A stretch of DNA of 52,002 bases from Solirubrobacterales bacterium (GTDB lineage Bacteria; Actinomycetota; Thermoleophilia; Solirubrobacterales; Solirubrobacteraceae), in assembly GCA_025963905.1 (NCBI GenBank), contig JAOPZW010000134.1, positions 1 through 52,002 of the forward strand, read 5' to 3'. Below, one piece after another: positions 1-9,405 of this stretch. Within the stretch, counting starts at the first letter, position 1; each line of letters begins with the position of its first letter. Made by a program: the position numbers and the translations under genes. The notes beneath the pieces were generated by a model that worked only from the letters and a program-made list of their open reading frames with translations, was not told the DNA's origin and ran no database searches.

Positions 1-132
1 GTCTCAAGCGATGCCCGTCGGGCCTCGCTGCCACACTGGCTGGACCACTACAACGAGCGGCGCACCCACAGCGCCCTCGGCAACCGCCCTCCGATCGTGC
101 GCGTTCGGGAGGTCACCGGGCACAACAGCTAG
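1..132 (+). pseudogene. IS481-type transposase, C-terminal end (cut by window edge)
   Basis: Reading in frame from base 1, the sequence gives 43 codons ending in TAG. They contain the motif HWLDHYNERRTHSALGNRPP, the signature C-terminus of IS481/IS3-type DDE integrases. Only the tail is visible; the rest lies before the window. A separate N-terminal/central IS481 piece lies at 35,355-35,758 in the same orientation, but the two do not overlap, so they cannot be compared. The downstream minus-strand gene runs tail-on into this end. Confidence 0.75.
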
Positions 133-138
133 CGGCAG

Positions 139-1300
139 GTCGGCATCGTGCAGGCGCCGGAGCGCCCAGTCACGGTGCTCGCGCTGCGTCACGTAGTCCA
201 GCGGGTTGCCGGGGTCGTCCGAGAGCTCCTCGCGGCACAGGGCCAGCTGGGCCCTGAGCTCATCGGGGCTGAAGGCGCCCAGCTGCGCGCCCAGGCGCCG
301 GCCGAGCGAGCTGGTCGACGGCGTCTGGCCGAGATGCTCGACGACCCTCGGCCAGGAGCCGCCCAGCCACCGACGACACCGACGGCCACGAACGCTGCCG
401 GTCCTCATCGGCCAGCCACCAGGTCTTGTAGTCACGCTCCGACAGCGGCCACTCGTCGAAATCGCTCTCGGAGTCTTCCGCGCCGAGGTCGTCGCAGCAC
501 ACCCTCGCCCCGGCGAGCGCCAGGCGCCCGTCGTCGTTCAGCTGGCCGTTCAGCGTGTCGGCTAGCTCCTGCCAGACCAGCAGCCTGTCCGCGTGGCAGT
601 CGTTGCGCAACAGCGCGAACAGCCCCTGGGCAAGCGGGTCGGTGTCACGGACGCTGACAGCATGGTCGCCGTCGAGCGTCAGGTGTTCGCCCCGGTCAAC
701 CGTCAGCGAGCCGATGTCCAGCTCGTCGAGGTCAACGGCGCGCAGGTCGATGACAGCCGGCACCGGCTTGAGGGTGCCGCGGGCCCGGCCGCCGGCGGCT
801 ACGGATCGTGCCCCACCCGCCGGCCGCCTGGCCTCGTGTATCAGGCCGGTCTCGTCGTGCGTGATGCGGGCTTTCTCGTCGCGGTCGGCGGCGATGGTGC
901 GGACGTGCTCGAGGGTGCGGAAGCCGTGCCACACCTCCATCCAGGCATCGAACGACGGGCTCTCCGCGAATACGGCGCGATGCACCTCCCAGTCGTCCAG
1001 CTCGATCTCCTCGAACGGCAGCGCGCCCCACCAGGCCACGGCGAGCGCGTGGTCCAGGGCGAGGGACGTGCGGTGCAGGCTCGCGACCGTGAGCCGCGCC
1101 GACGCGCGGACGTTCGCGTCCGCGCGGCGGCCCTCGAGGAGGTAGCTCACGCCGCCATTGAGGAGGCCGCCGACGAGTACGCCCCCGAGGGTGAAGGCCC
1201 GGTCGTGACGGCGCTGTCCATGCCGGGTGAGGCTACGCGCGAGTCCGGCGGATCCCCGCGTCCACGAGGCGGTTGCGTAGCGGCCGGCGGGGCGGCTCAC
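139..1300 (-). pseudogene. Membrane-anchored hypothetical protein, frameshifted
   Basis: No function recognised. The frame from the GTG near 1,300 encodes about 300 residues. One likely membrane segment lies at residues 36-55 (FTLGGVLVGGLLNGGVSYLL), followed by a charged soluble domain, the layout of a common actinobacterial family of single-TM proteins. Near 390-410 the good coding signal jumps to another minus frame (WLGGSWPRVVEHLGQT, then SPDELRAQLALCREELS and DYVTQREHRDWALRRLHDAD). I therefore read it as one gene with a single frameshift. The continuation loses coding character at about 139, where the IS481 end begins, so the 3' end may be cut by that element. The start codon is uncertain. 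Confidence 0.5.
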
Positions 1301-1432
1301 GGCGTGGTGAACGCGGCCTCCCGGACCGGGCCAGCGGGGCGCCGACGCCCGAAGCTCGCGCAGACGCTCGCGCGGCCTTCAATCGCGTCAGCCGTTGGTC
1401 CGACGCTGGGCTCCGCCAAGTCGAGCGCGGCG

Positions 1433-1567
1433 TCAGCAGCAAACCCGTCCTAACGCCGTGAAGTCGAACTTCAACGCCTGCCCTCCCGGCTTCAGCTCGC
1501 TGAGTGCTGTGCCGCTGGGGTCGCACAGGTAGAGGCGACCCTCATCGGCTTCGTACTGATGACACAT
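1433..1567 (-). CDS. Possible small cysteine-containing protein (44 aa)
   Basis: A 44-codon frame starts MCHQYEADEGRLYLCDPSG and ends FTALGRVCC. In the same frame just before the ATG the sequence reads CKGC, so a CxxC knuckle may belong to a longer product whose start is lost; an in-frame TAG lies further upstream. It looks like coding sequence, but with no partner or known family this is weak. It may be the tail of a degraded gene. The rest of 1,301-1,853 shows no other convincing gene. Confidence 0.25.
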   Translation of the reverse strand: MCHQYEADEGRLYLCDPSGTALSELKPGGQALKFDFTALGRVCC

Positions 1568-1708
1568 GCGTGAGCATCCTTTGCATCGCGGCGGGGCGCC
1601 ATGCGCCCAGCGGGTTCCGCCTGCCAGCTCGGCTCCTGTAGGCGCGGAGAGGACACCTTGGTCACCTCGGCGGCGAGCTCTCTACTCATAGCAGGTGCGG
1701 CCTTGCCC

Positions 1709-1762
1709 TCGGACCATCGTTCGATTGTCAGCCGAGAGTCGCTGAGCGAGGCTGCGTGTCGC
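1709..1762 (+). repeat. Upstream repeat copy A
   Basis: A segment of about 55 bases beginning TTCGATTGTC and including GCGAGGCTGCG and GTCGCTTAG recurs at 28,309-28,363 with roughly 80% identity by eye. Here it ends about 90 bases before the start of the NHL/RHS gene. It may be a shared promoter/operator or the trace of a duplication; its function is unknown. Confidence 0.5.
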
Positions 1763-1853
1763 TTAGCGCGGCTTGTTGGGTCGGCCGTCGTGAGCGGTCC
1801 AGCGCGTCGGCGATGCCCGGCGTCTTCGGTGAACGGCGGGAGGGGAGCAGCGC

Positions 1854-4800
1854 ATGTGGATCGGTCGTGCAGGGCTTGTCGTCTGGACGAGGCCGGAGCG
1901 CCCAGTGGCGGTGGTGATGGCGCTGCTCGCGATGTTGACGTTCGCGTCTGTCGCGTCGGCCGGCGTGACGCGGCGTGGTGTTCCGCAGGCCGTGAATGGT
2001 CAGGGGTGCGGCAAGGTCTTGTGGAGTGAGCTTCCTGGCGCCGACTGGGGCTCGGCGCGTTGTGCGACGCGGCTGTTCTCGGGCTTGACGGCGGCTGACC
2101 ATGCTCGGCGGGTTGCGCGTCGTGCTGGGAAGCGGCTCACGCGTCGCGCGAGAACAAGTCATCGGCCAAGGGCGGTGCGTGGCCGCGTGGTTCGGGCGCC
2201 TCGGTTGAGGCGTGCGGCGGTTGGTCATCCGGCCGGTGTGGTGTTCACGGTTCGCCGGGGATCCGCGGGTCGCCGGCGACCGGCGCGCAGAGTGACGCGG
2301 CAGGGGGAGCACGAGCGCGGCGGGGCGGCCAGGCGTTCTGGCCGGCTTGTCGCGCGGGCGGCGTCGGTGTCTGCGTCGACTCAGCCGGCCCCTGGAGATC
2401 AGCTCGGTCCGGTCGGTGTCGCGACTGATCCTTCGACGGGCACCATGTTTATTGGGGACTGTGGGGGAAGTGGTTGTCGGGTGCTGCGGTACACGACCAC
2501 GGGGCTTGTGAGCGTCTATGCGGGTGGGGCGAGTCGCCTGTATTCCGGGGATGGAGGGCCTGCGGTTCAGGCGACGCTCACCCAAATCGGCAACCTGGCG
2601 GTTGACGGCGGGGGCAACCTGCTGATCGGAGGCAACGAGACCCTCAGGAAGGTGAACGCGTCGGCACCGCACGTCATCACCAGGATCGCCGGTAACACTC
2701 AGAACTGCAATTCGCCTTCCTTTAACGGAACATATGCGAGCGTGGGCGCTACCGCGACGGAGGTGTCGGTGTCGGTCCAAGGGGTTGCGGTCGATCCATT
2801 GTCGGGGGACTACTACGTCGGCGACGTGTGTACGGGCCGCATTCTGCGAATCGTGTCCGGTGTCATCGTGGCGATGTACGCCGGTCGTTCCAGTAGTCAG
2901 ATGACGTTCGATCCGGCGGGCAACCTGTATTTCGCCGATCATTACAGCCAGGTGCGTCGGCTTTCCCGGACGGGTGTGATGACGACGGTCGCTGGGACGG
3001 GTGTTGCGGGCTACAGCGGTGACGGGGGCCCCGCGACGCAGGCCCAGCTCAAACAGGTGGCCGGGTTGGCGGTCGATCCGCAGGGCAACGTCTACCTGAC
3101 TGATATCCAGACGTACACAGACGTCGTGCGCAAGGTCGACACGAATGGGATCATCACAACGATCGCCGGCGCCTACTGGAACGGGGCGTGGCTTTACGGC
3201 GATGGCGGGCCGGCGAGCGACGCGCACTTCTACCAGGCGCGGGACCTGGCGCTAGATGCGTGGGGTGATCTCATGATCATCGACAGCCAGAACCGCCGGG
3301 TGCGGATGATCATCGCGCCCGACGATGGCTCAAGCGTCGATGGCTCGAGCATCATCACCTCGTTCGCGAGCTCGGTCGGCCCCGGTGTCGAGGGCGAGGA
3401 CAATGCCGACAACCCCGCGGAGAACTGCGCTCAGGTCTGCGATGACGATTCGGTCAACACGGCGACTGGCCAGTACGCCGAGAGTCAGAGTGATATTTCG
3501 GTTCCGGGTCGCGGCGTGGCGCTTGACTTCACGCGCAGCTACGGGTCGCTGAGCGCGGGCGTCAACGGGCCTCTGGGCTACGGATGGACCAGTCCGTATG
3601 CGATGTCGTTGAGCTTCGACTCGATCTCCAACAATGTGATCATTCGCCAGGAGAACGGGTCGCAGCTGATCTTCTACCCCAACGGCAGCGGGGGCTTCAC
3701 CAGTCCGACGCGTGAGCTGGCCACGCTGGTGTCCAACGCTGATGGCAGCTACACGCTGACGCGCCGGGCGCGCTCGCAGTTCGTCTTTGACGCCAGCGGC
3801 CGGCTGATCAAGCAACTCGATCTCAATGGCTACGCGACGACGCTGGCCTATGATGGGTCCGGGCGCCTGTTGACGATCACCGACCCCGCGGGGCGCGCCC
3901 TCACACTGGCCTACGACGCCAGCAACCGCGTCACCTCGGTGGCCGACCAGACCGGCCGCCAGGTCACCTACGGGTATAGCGGCGCGGGAGACCTCACCAC
4001 GGTCACCGATGTCCGTGCTAGGCAATGGGCCTACGCCTATGACGCAAACCACCGGATGCTGACGCGAACGGACCCGAACGGCCATACCGACGTCACCAAC
4101 ACCTACGACGCCTCGGGTCGCGTGCTCACCCAGGCCGATGGCCTGGGGCGCAAGCGCGTGTTCGTCTATCAGACGGGGATGACCCAGACGACCAGCCCGG
4201 CCGGCAACGTCACCCGCGACTACTACTCGTCCGGGGCGCTGTGGAAGCAGGTCAAGGCGTCGGGCACCCCGCAGGCCGCCACCATCACCTACGCGTACGA
4301 CACCACGACCCTGGGCACGACGTCGACGACAGATCCCAATGGCCACGTGTCGACGGCGACGTTCGACTCCAAGGGCAACCAGCTGACGAGCACCGATCCG
4401 CTGGGGCACAAGACGTCGATGACCTACGACGCCCTCAACGACCAGACCTCAAAGACCGACCCCAACAACGTCAAGACGACCCTGACCTACGACACCCGCG
4501 GCAACCTCCTCACCCGACAGACGCCGCTGGTCGGCACGACCCAGGCCGAGACGTGGACCTACACCTACGGCGACGCAGCGCACCCCGGCGACGTCACCGC
4601 CGGCCAAGACCCGGTTGGCAAGGTCACGAACAACGTCTACGACGCGGCCGGAGATCTGACGAGCGTCACCAACGCGGCCGGTGACCAGACGACCTACGGC
4701 TATGACTCGATCGGTCAGCGCACCTCGATGGTCAGTCCGCGGGGCAATGCTGCCGGCGCGCCGCCCGCCGACTACACCACCAGCTACGCCTACGACGCGG

Positions 4801-6677
4801 CAGGGCACAAGACCGCCCAGACCGACCCGCTGGGCCATCAGACCAGCTGGACCTACGACGCGGCGGGGAACGTGGCCGCCACCACCGATCCCAACAACCA
4901 CACCACGAGCTACGCCTACGACGCCGCCGATCAGCAGACGCAGATCACGCGCCCGGACAACACTGTTCTCAAAAGCGACTACGACCCGGACGGCAACCTC
5001 AGCGCCCAGACCGACGCCGCCAACCACACCACCAGCTACACCTACGATCCGCTAAACCGCCAGGCCTCGGTCACCGACCCGCTGAACCGCACGACCAGCT
5101 ACGGCTACGACAAGGCGGGCAATCGCACCACCACGACCGATCCCAAGGGCCGAGTCACCACCAACGGCTACGACAACGCCAACCGCCTGACCTCCATCAC
5201 GTACTCCGACGGGGCAACCCCGGGCGTGACAGTGGGCTACGACGCCGATGATCAGCGCACCTCGATGGCCGACGGCTCGGGCCAGTCGAGCTGGACGTGG
5301 GACTCGTTGCACCGCGTCACCCAGCACGTCAACGGCAACGGCGTCACGGTCAGCTACAGCTACGACCTCGCCGGGCACAAGACCGCCATCACCTACCCCG
5401 GCAACCACACCGCCACCTACACGTACGACGACGCCGGCCGTATGGCAAGCCTCACGGACTGGCTCTCGCGCACGACGAACTTCAGCTTCAACCGCGACTC
5501 GCAGCCGGCGGCCACGACGTTCCCGACCACCACGGGCGACACCGACAGCTACACCTACAACCGAGCCGACCAGCAGACCGCGACCGACATGACCCAGGGA
5601 TCTAGCTCTCTCGCCGGCCTGAGCTACACCCGCGACAACGCCGGACTCCTCACCGCGCAAACCAACACCGGGCTCCCCGGCAACACCGCAGACAGCTACG
5701 CCTACACCCCGCTGGACCAGCTCTCGACGCATAACTCAGACACCTACGCCTACGACAACGCCGACAACCCCACCACGCTGGCCAGCGCAGGACCCAACAG
5801 CTTCGATGCCGCCAACCAGCTCACCGCGACACCGACCGCGAGCTTCACCTACGACGAGCTCGGCCAGCGGATCACCGCCACCCCGACCGGTGGCGCCGCC
5901 ACCTACTACAGCTATGACCAAGCCGGCCGACTGACGGGCGTGACGCCCCCAACCGGCTCTGCCACCACCTATGGGTACGACGGCCGCGGCACACGCATGA
6001 GCAACACCACCGGCACGACGACCACGCGTTACACCTGGGACGCGGTCGGCGCCCTGCCACTGCTCATCGGCGACGCCCAGACCAGCTACCTCTACGGACC
6101 CAACCAACTCCCCGTCGAGCAGATCGACCATGTCGGCACGCCGACCTACTATCACCATGACCAGCTGGGCAGCACCCGCATGCTCACTGACGCCAGCGGC
6201 AGCGCTACCGCAAGCTTCACCTTTGATCCATTCGGCCAGCGGGTGGGCCACACGGGAACACAGAACGCCGCGTTGGGCTACGCGGGGGAGTACACAAACC
6301 CCGAAACCGGGTTCCAGTATCTTCGTGCGCGCTACTATGACCCCACCACCGCCGTGTTCGTAACTCGCGATCCTCTGACGCGAGAGACACGGGAGCCGTA
6401 CGTATACGTGGACAGCAACCCCCTGAACGGCACTGACCCCACGGGCTTGAGAGGGGAGTGTGGAGTGAATGGTGCCGGCTGCGAGCATCCCCCTCGCGCG
6501 TACCCCGCTCGTAGGACGTGTCGCAACGTCGGCGCCCTACTCCCTAACAGTTGCCGTAGCCAAATTCACCTGGGACGCTGTCTCAATCCGGTCGGTGGCG
6601 GGCTCGTCGAGGTACCACTCAGGTGGTCGTTTATCGGTCTCTTGCTAGACTGTGCGTGGAACAACAGGCGACCCTAA
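1854..6677 (+). CDS. Secreted NHL-propeller / RHS (YD-repeat) polymorphic toxin
   Basis: The product is 1,607 aa. The ATG is preceded by a GAGGGGAG ribosome site, and the N-terminus is a signal peptide (hydrophobic VVMALLAMLTFASVASAG). Residues about 180-490 hold NHL-type propeller repeats (units such as GYSGDGGPATQAQL, VAGLAVDPQGNVYLTD). About 525-580 resembles DUF6531 (VNTATGQY, FTRSYGS). About 635-1,380 is a long run of YD repeats (YDAAG, TDPxG, TxYxYD). About 1,430-1,530 is the RHS core ending LRARYYDP, FVTRDPL, NPLNGTDPTGL. The core normally forms a cocoon that releases the variable C-terminal tip. Here the tip is only about 75 residues, rich in Cys, with a hydrophobic end, and I cannot assign a toxin family. 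It may be truncated. The stop overlaps the next start (TAATG), as expected for a toxin-immunity pair. Confidence 0.9.
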   Translation: MWIGRAGLVVWTRPERPVAVVMALLAMLTFASVASAGVTRRGVPQAVNGQGCGKVLWSELPGADWGSARCATRLFSGLTAADHARRVARRAGKRLTRRARTSHRPRAVRGRVVRAPRLRRAAVGHPAGVVFTVRRGSAGRRRPARRVTRQGEHERGGAARRSGRLVARAASVSASTQPAPGDQLGPVGVATDPSTGTMFIGDCGGSGCRVLRYTTTGLVSVYAGGASRLYSGDGGPAVQATLTQIGNLAVDGGGNLLIGGNETLRKVNASAPHVITRIAGNTQNCNSPSFNGTYASVGATATEVSVSVQGVAVDPLSGDYYVGDVCTGRILRIVSGVIVAMYAGRSSSQMTFDPAGNLYFADHYSQVRRLSRTGVMTTVAGTGVAGYSGDGGPATQAQLKQVAGLAVDPQGNVYLTDIQTYTDVVRKVDTNGIITTIAGAYWNGAWLYGDGGPASDAHFYQARDLALDAWGDLMIIDSQNRRVRMIIAPDDGSSVDGSSIITSFASSVGPGVEGEDNADNPAENCAQVCDDDSVNTATGQYAESQSDISVPGRGVALDFTRSYGSLSAGVNGPLGYGWTSPYAMSLSFDSISNNVIIRQENGSQLIFYPNGSGGFTSPTRELATLVSNADGSYTLTRRARSQFVFDASGRLIKQLDLNGYATTLAYDGSGRLLTITDPAGRALTLAYDASNRVTSVADQTGRQVTYGYSGAGDLTTVTDVRARQWAYAYDANHRMLTRTDPNGHTDVTNTYDASGRVLTQADGLGRKRVFVYQTGMTQTTSPAGNVTRDYYSSGALWKQVKASGTPQAATITYAYDTTTLGTTSTTDPNGHVSTATFDSKGNQLTSTDPLGHKTSMTYDALNDQTSKTDPNNVKTTLTYDTRGNLLTRQTPLVGTTQAETWTYTYGDAAHPGDVTAGQDPVGKVTNNVYDAAGDLTSVTNAAGDQTTYGYDSIGQRTSMVSPRGNAAGAPPADYTTSYAYDAAGHKTAQTDPLGHQTSWTYDAAGNVAATTDPNNHTTSYAYDAADQQTQITRPDNTVLKSDYDPDGNLSAQTDAANHTTSYTYDPLNRQASVTDPLNRTTSYGYDKAGNRTTTTDPKGRVTTNGYDNANRLTSITYSDGATPGVTVGYDADDQRTSMADGSGQSSWTWDSLHRVTQHVNGNGVTVSYSYDLAGHKTAITYPGNHTATYTYDDAGRMASLTDWLSRTTNFSFNRDSQPAATTFPTTTGDTDSYTYNRADQQTATDMTQGSSSLAGLSYTRDNAGLLTAQTNTGLPGNTADSYAYTPLDQLSTHNSDTYAYDNADNPTTLASAGPNSFDAANQLTATPTASFTYDELGQRITATPTGGAATYYSYDQAGRLTGVTPPTGSATTYGYDGRGTRMSNTTGTTTTRYTWDAVGALPLLIGDAQTSYLYGPNQLPVEQIDHVGTPTYYHHDQLGSTRMLTDASGSATASFTFDPFGQRVGHTGTQNAALGYAGEYTNPETGFQYLRARYYDPTTAVFVTRDPLTRETREPYVYVDSNPLNGTDPTGLRGECGVNGAGCEHPPRAYPARRTCRNVGALLPNSCRSQIHLGRCLNPVGGGLVEVPLRWSFIGLLLDCAWNNRRP

Positions 6678-6889
6678 TGCTCTTTATACTAGCCGTCGGC
6701 TCGTTCCCGACGGTTGCGGCAATTGTCTTCTATATCGTGCTCGCAGTAGCGGCGGTTGTGAGCGTACTCAAAGGTCGCGTAGGATGGGTTCTCATTGCTC
6801 TCCTGCTGTTCGCACCGCTCGTATTCTATTCGGCGCTAACTGCTCCACGGCCTCGGTCGATTTGGGCGCGAGAATTCGGGCGGGACTGA
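6677..6889 (+). CDS. Small two-TM protein coupled to RHS toxin (possible immunity protein)
   Basis: The product is 70 aa. Its ATG shares one base with the RHS stop codon (TAATG), so translation is probably coupled. Two hydrophobic spans are seen: LFILAVGSFPTVAAIVFYIV and VGWVLIALLLFAPLVFYSAL, joined by a short KGR turn, with a charged C-terminus (RSIWAREFGRD). A gene placed directly after an RHS tip is usually its immunity gene, and membrane immunity proteins normally match membrane-acting tips. That role is inferred from position only. The local base composition is slightly less GC-rich than in neighbouring genes. Confidence 0.65.
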   Translation: MLFILAVGSFPTVAAIVFYIVLAVAAVVSVLKGRVGWVLIALLLFAPLVFYSALTAPRPRSIWAREFGRD

Positions 6890-6892
6890 GCC

Positions 6893-7075
6893 GTGATAAC
6901 GGTGGGTGTTTGTGTTGCTGTTGTCGTACTCCTTATCGGGGCTATCTACCTTTTTGGTTCGCCGCCAACCGGAGGCTCAACCGATGTGGGTACGAAGATA
7001 CAATTCGGCAACAGCAGGGCAACTGGGCGCTTCACCAGAGGACGCATTCTTGGCTGGCTCCTGCGCAAACGCTGA
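6893..7075 (+). CDS. Single-TM small protein, third gene of the RHS operon
   Basis: The product is 60 aa, starting with GTG three bases after the preceding stop. It has one membrane span (TVGVCVAVVVLLIGAIYLFG) followed by a basic tail ending RGRILGWLLRKR. No family is recognised. Its spacing places it in the RHS operon. It could be a second immunity protein, a split part of one, or unrelated. Confidence 0.5.
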   Translation: MITVGVCVAVVVLLIGAIYLFGSPPTGGSTDVGTKIQFGNSRATGRFTRGRILGWLLRKR

Positions 7076-7261
7076 CCCGCTAATGGGGCGGTGCACCGCG
7101 AGGGCACTCCCGACATGCAGGACCGCGATCCAATGCTCGCGCGGACCGACCGGCAGCGCGTCGCAGTGTCGTGCGCGTGGCTTTCCGCCGGCCGCTCGCC
7201 GTCCGCGGACGCGCGGTATCTCGCGGGCACGCGGATGCGCTGCCTGCTTGGGGCGCTGGCG

Positions 7262-7650
7262 GCGGGTGTTCCGCCCGTTGATCGAGGATCTGCTCGGCAT
7301 GGGGCTTGGGGAGATCGCGTGGGCGAACCTGGCGAAGTGCCGGGTCTCGATCGATCGTGGGGATGGGCAGCGCGCGGCCGAGGCACGGGTCACGCGGTTG
7401 TGCCAGAGCGAGTTCGTGCCGATGCGAGAGCTCGTCGAGGCGATCCGGCCGGCCGCAGTGGTGTGCTCGGTCCTGGCGGCCGGGGAGGGAGGGACGATCG
7501 TGTCGTCGTGGTCGGGGCCCACCTGGCGCCCGCTGGTCTTCACGTTCCACGGTCTCACCGGCCATGACCGCTCGAACCGCGACCCAGCTCGCCGCGCGAG
7601 CTCGGAGTGGGCGCCCGAGGCAGCACAGGCGATCAAGCGGGCTCAGCTCG
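7262..7650 (+). pseudogene. Truncated uracil-DNA-glycosylase-like fragment
   Basis: One frame shows clear coding character from VFRPLIEDLLGMGLGEIAW to WAPEAAQAIKRAQ, but no upstream start fits and the N-terminal half is missing or out of frame. The run AWANLAKCR, a later Cys, and IRPAAVV then HGLTGHDRSN resemble the second half of UDG-superfamily proteins: the TNxxKC element, then P-x-VV, then the terminal H-containing loop. The GEAPG-like first motif is not visible. The assignment is tentative. It lies just ahead of other nucleotide-related genes. Bases 7,076-7,261 hold only scrambled frames. Confidence 0.4.
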
Positions 7651-7806
7651 CGCCCCGCGCCGGCCGCTGGAGCCCAAACGTCAAAGGCTTCAGCCGACAG
7701 GAACCGCGCAACGACAGCCGCCCGTCCGTGCTGGGCGGGCGCCGGGCGTCTGGCCTCCGCGCGCAGGCCGACCCCTCAACCTGGGCGCTGCACTCACAGC
7801 TCGCCT

Positions 7807-7950
7807 TCATGCTCGGCGCTGCGGAGGATGCTGCGGCATCACGGCGCAGTCCACCTGGGTCCGTGCTCGAGCGTCCTTGAGGCTCGCACAGACCGTCGAC
7901 TTCCCGGCTCCGATCGGCCCGGCGACCGCGATCAGCGGTGGAGGGGGCAT
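7807..7950 (-). pseudogene. P-loop NTPase/kinase N-terminal fragment (47 aa)
   Basis: The minus strand encodes a 47-residue frame starting with ATG and carrying a textbook Walker A motif, PLIAVAGPIGAGKSTVCASL, within the first 30 residues. It then runs to a stop with no Walker B. This is the beginning of a nucleoside/nucleotide-kinase-like or other P-loop protein cut off early. It faces away from the thymidylate-synthase-like gene. Whether it is expressed is unknown. Confidence 0.4.
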
Positions 7951-8061
7951 CCCTGTATCGTCGCAAGACCCGCCGCCTGCGGATCAACTTCGCGCACCGA
8001 GCGGCGACGAGGCCTTGCGCGGCTGGCTATCGATCGCCCGACCTGGAAGCATGGCCGACCC

Positions 8062-9405
8062 ATGTTTGCCACATCGCGTCGCACTCCCTCCTGCGAGGAG
8101 GCCTGGACCCTGACGCTGCGCGAGCTCGTCGATCGAGGCGTGCCCCTCGCCGCTGGCCGTCCGTCGCGTGAGCTCCTCGGCTTCGACGTCGTTGTCGACG
8201 ATGTGCGTCAGCGCCTCGTTGCCAACAGCGCCCGCCCGCTACCGGTGGTCTCAGCGGTGGCGCGGTTCGTGTGGATGATGGCCGGCAACGACCGTCTGGC
8301 CGATATTCGCTTCTACGAACCGAACGTCGCCCGCTTCACCGACGACGGGCTGACCGTCCCTGGCTCCAACTACGGCTCGCGCCTACGCAGGTCCCCCGCT
8401 GGCACCGACCAGATCCGCGGCGCGATCGAGCGTCTGAAGGGCGCCGACGAGGAGATGGCGGGCCCCGATGGCGACCTGCGCCGCGCCGCGAATGTGATCT
8501 GGCGTCCAGAGGACGCTGTTCGTGCCTCCAAGGACATCCCGTGTGCGTTCGGCGCGTTCTACTTCCCCCGCGACGGCCGACTGGTCACGCAGCTTGTGAT
8601 GCGATCCAACAACGCGATGGCGTTGATGCCCTTCAACCTGTTCGAGTTCACGCTGCTCGCCGAGGTGATCGCGGCTGAGGTAGGCATCGAACCTGGCCCG
8701 TTCCGGCTCGACGCTATGTCGATGCACCTGTACACCGCCGACGACGTGCGCGCGACCCAGGTCCTCGACGCGGCCGGCGGCACGGCTGCTCACCCGATGC
8801 CGCCCATCCAGTCGGACTCGGGGCCGCTCGAGCAGATTCGACAGCTGGCTCAGGCCGAGGCGCAGATGCGTCACGAGTTGGCTGCGGTGGCCGCCGCCAG
8901 CGTCGACGAGCTGCGTGATCGCGGCGAGGGGCTGGACGACTACTGGCGGGCGTTCCTTGAGGTGTTGCTCGTCCACGCAGCCGCGACGGTAGGGCGGCTT
9001 GATACGGCACGGGAGCTTGCGGAGGTTCTGCCGCAATGGTGCCGGGCGGGTGCACTCGCCCATCTCGACCGTCTGGCGGAGAACCCGACGGTGGGGGAGG
9101 GCCGGCTCTTCGCCGTGCCCGGCCGTTCGTCACGCGCCAGCGAAGTTCGTGACGCACTGCAGGATGGCGGCGCACTCCGGGGCGAGCGGGAGCACCTGCA
9201 CGCGCTGCTCGACGAGATCGAGCGTCGCGGTGTCACCCTCACGCGCCACCAATCCCTTGAGGTTGAGCGCGTTCTGTTGGATCGGGTGTCCGCCGCGGCC
9301 CGATCAGACGGCGGAGGCGGCTCCGGCGACCGCTCTCTGTTCAGCCTCGAGGAGGTCGAGCGGGTCCTGCGCGAACTCGGGTTCGATTCGTCAGGGCCGC
9401 AGTGA
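8062..9405 (+). CDS. Thymidylate-synthase-like protein with C-terminal extension
   Basis: The product is 447 aa. Residues about 35-290 match the ThyA fold in order: SRELLGF; VWMMAGNDRLADIRFYEP; DDGLTVPGSNYGSRLR; DQIRGAIERL; the active-site loop KDIPCAF with Cys161; RLVTQLVMRSNNA; LMPFNLFEF; and SMHLY. In classical TS the RSxD element contacts dUMP phosphate (Arg, Ser) and the folate (Asp). Here it reads RSNN, so the Asp is replaced, and the His after the Cys is Ala. Residues about 290-447 are an added helical, charged region not found in housekeeping ThyA (about 265-310 aa). Conventional dTMP synthesis is therefore uncertain; modification of another pyrimidine nucleotide or a sensing role is possible. 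ATG at 8,062 is chosen because TS homology begins about 30 codons later. The stop overlaps the next gene's GTG. Confidence 0.8.
   Translation: MFATSRRTPSCEEAWTLTLRELVDRGVPLAAGRPSRELLGFDVVVDDVRQRLVANSARPLPVVSAVARFVWMMAGNDRLADIRFYEPNVARFTDDGLTVPGSNYGSRLRRSPAGTDQIRGAIERLKGADEEMAGPDGDLRRAANVIWRPEDAVRASKDIPCAFGAFYFPRDGRLVTQLVMRSNNAMALMPFNLFEFTLLAEVIAAEVGIEPGPFRLDAMSMHLYTADDVRATQVLDAAGGTAAHPMPPIQSDSGPLEQIRQLAQAEAQMRHELAAVAAASVDELRDRGEGLDDYWRAFLEVLLVHAAATVGRLDTARELAEVLPQWCRAGALAHLDRLAENPTVGEGRLFAVPGRSSRASEVRDALQDGGALRGEREHLHALLDEIERRGVTLTRHQSLEVERVLLDRVSAAARSDGGGGSGDRSLFSLEEVERVLRELGFDSSGPQ

Noticed and set aside
1728-3227. 499-codon open frame on the minus strand
   Set aside because: It is antisense to the NHL/RHS gene; the product is Arg/Pro/His-rich with no domain, a normal artefact in GC-rich DNA.
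3760-6000. Regularly spaced repeats that could suggest a CRISPR or tandem array
   Set aside because: They encode YD repeats with variable spacing and follow codon periodicity; there is no constant repeat/spacer structure. No CRISPR array was seen anywhere.
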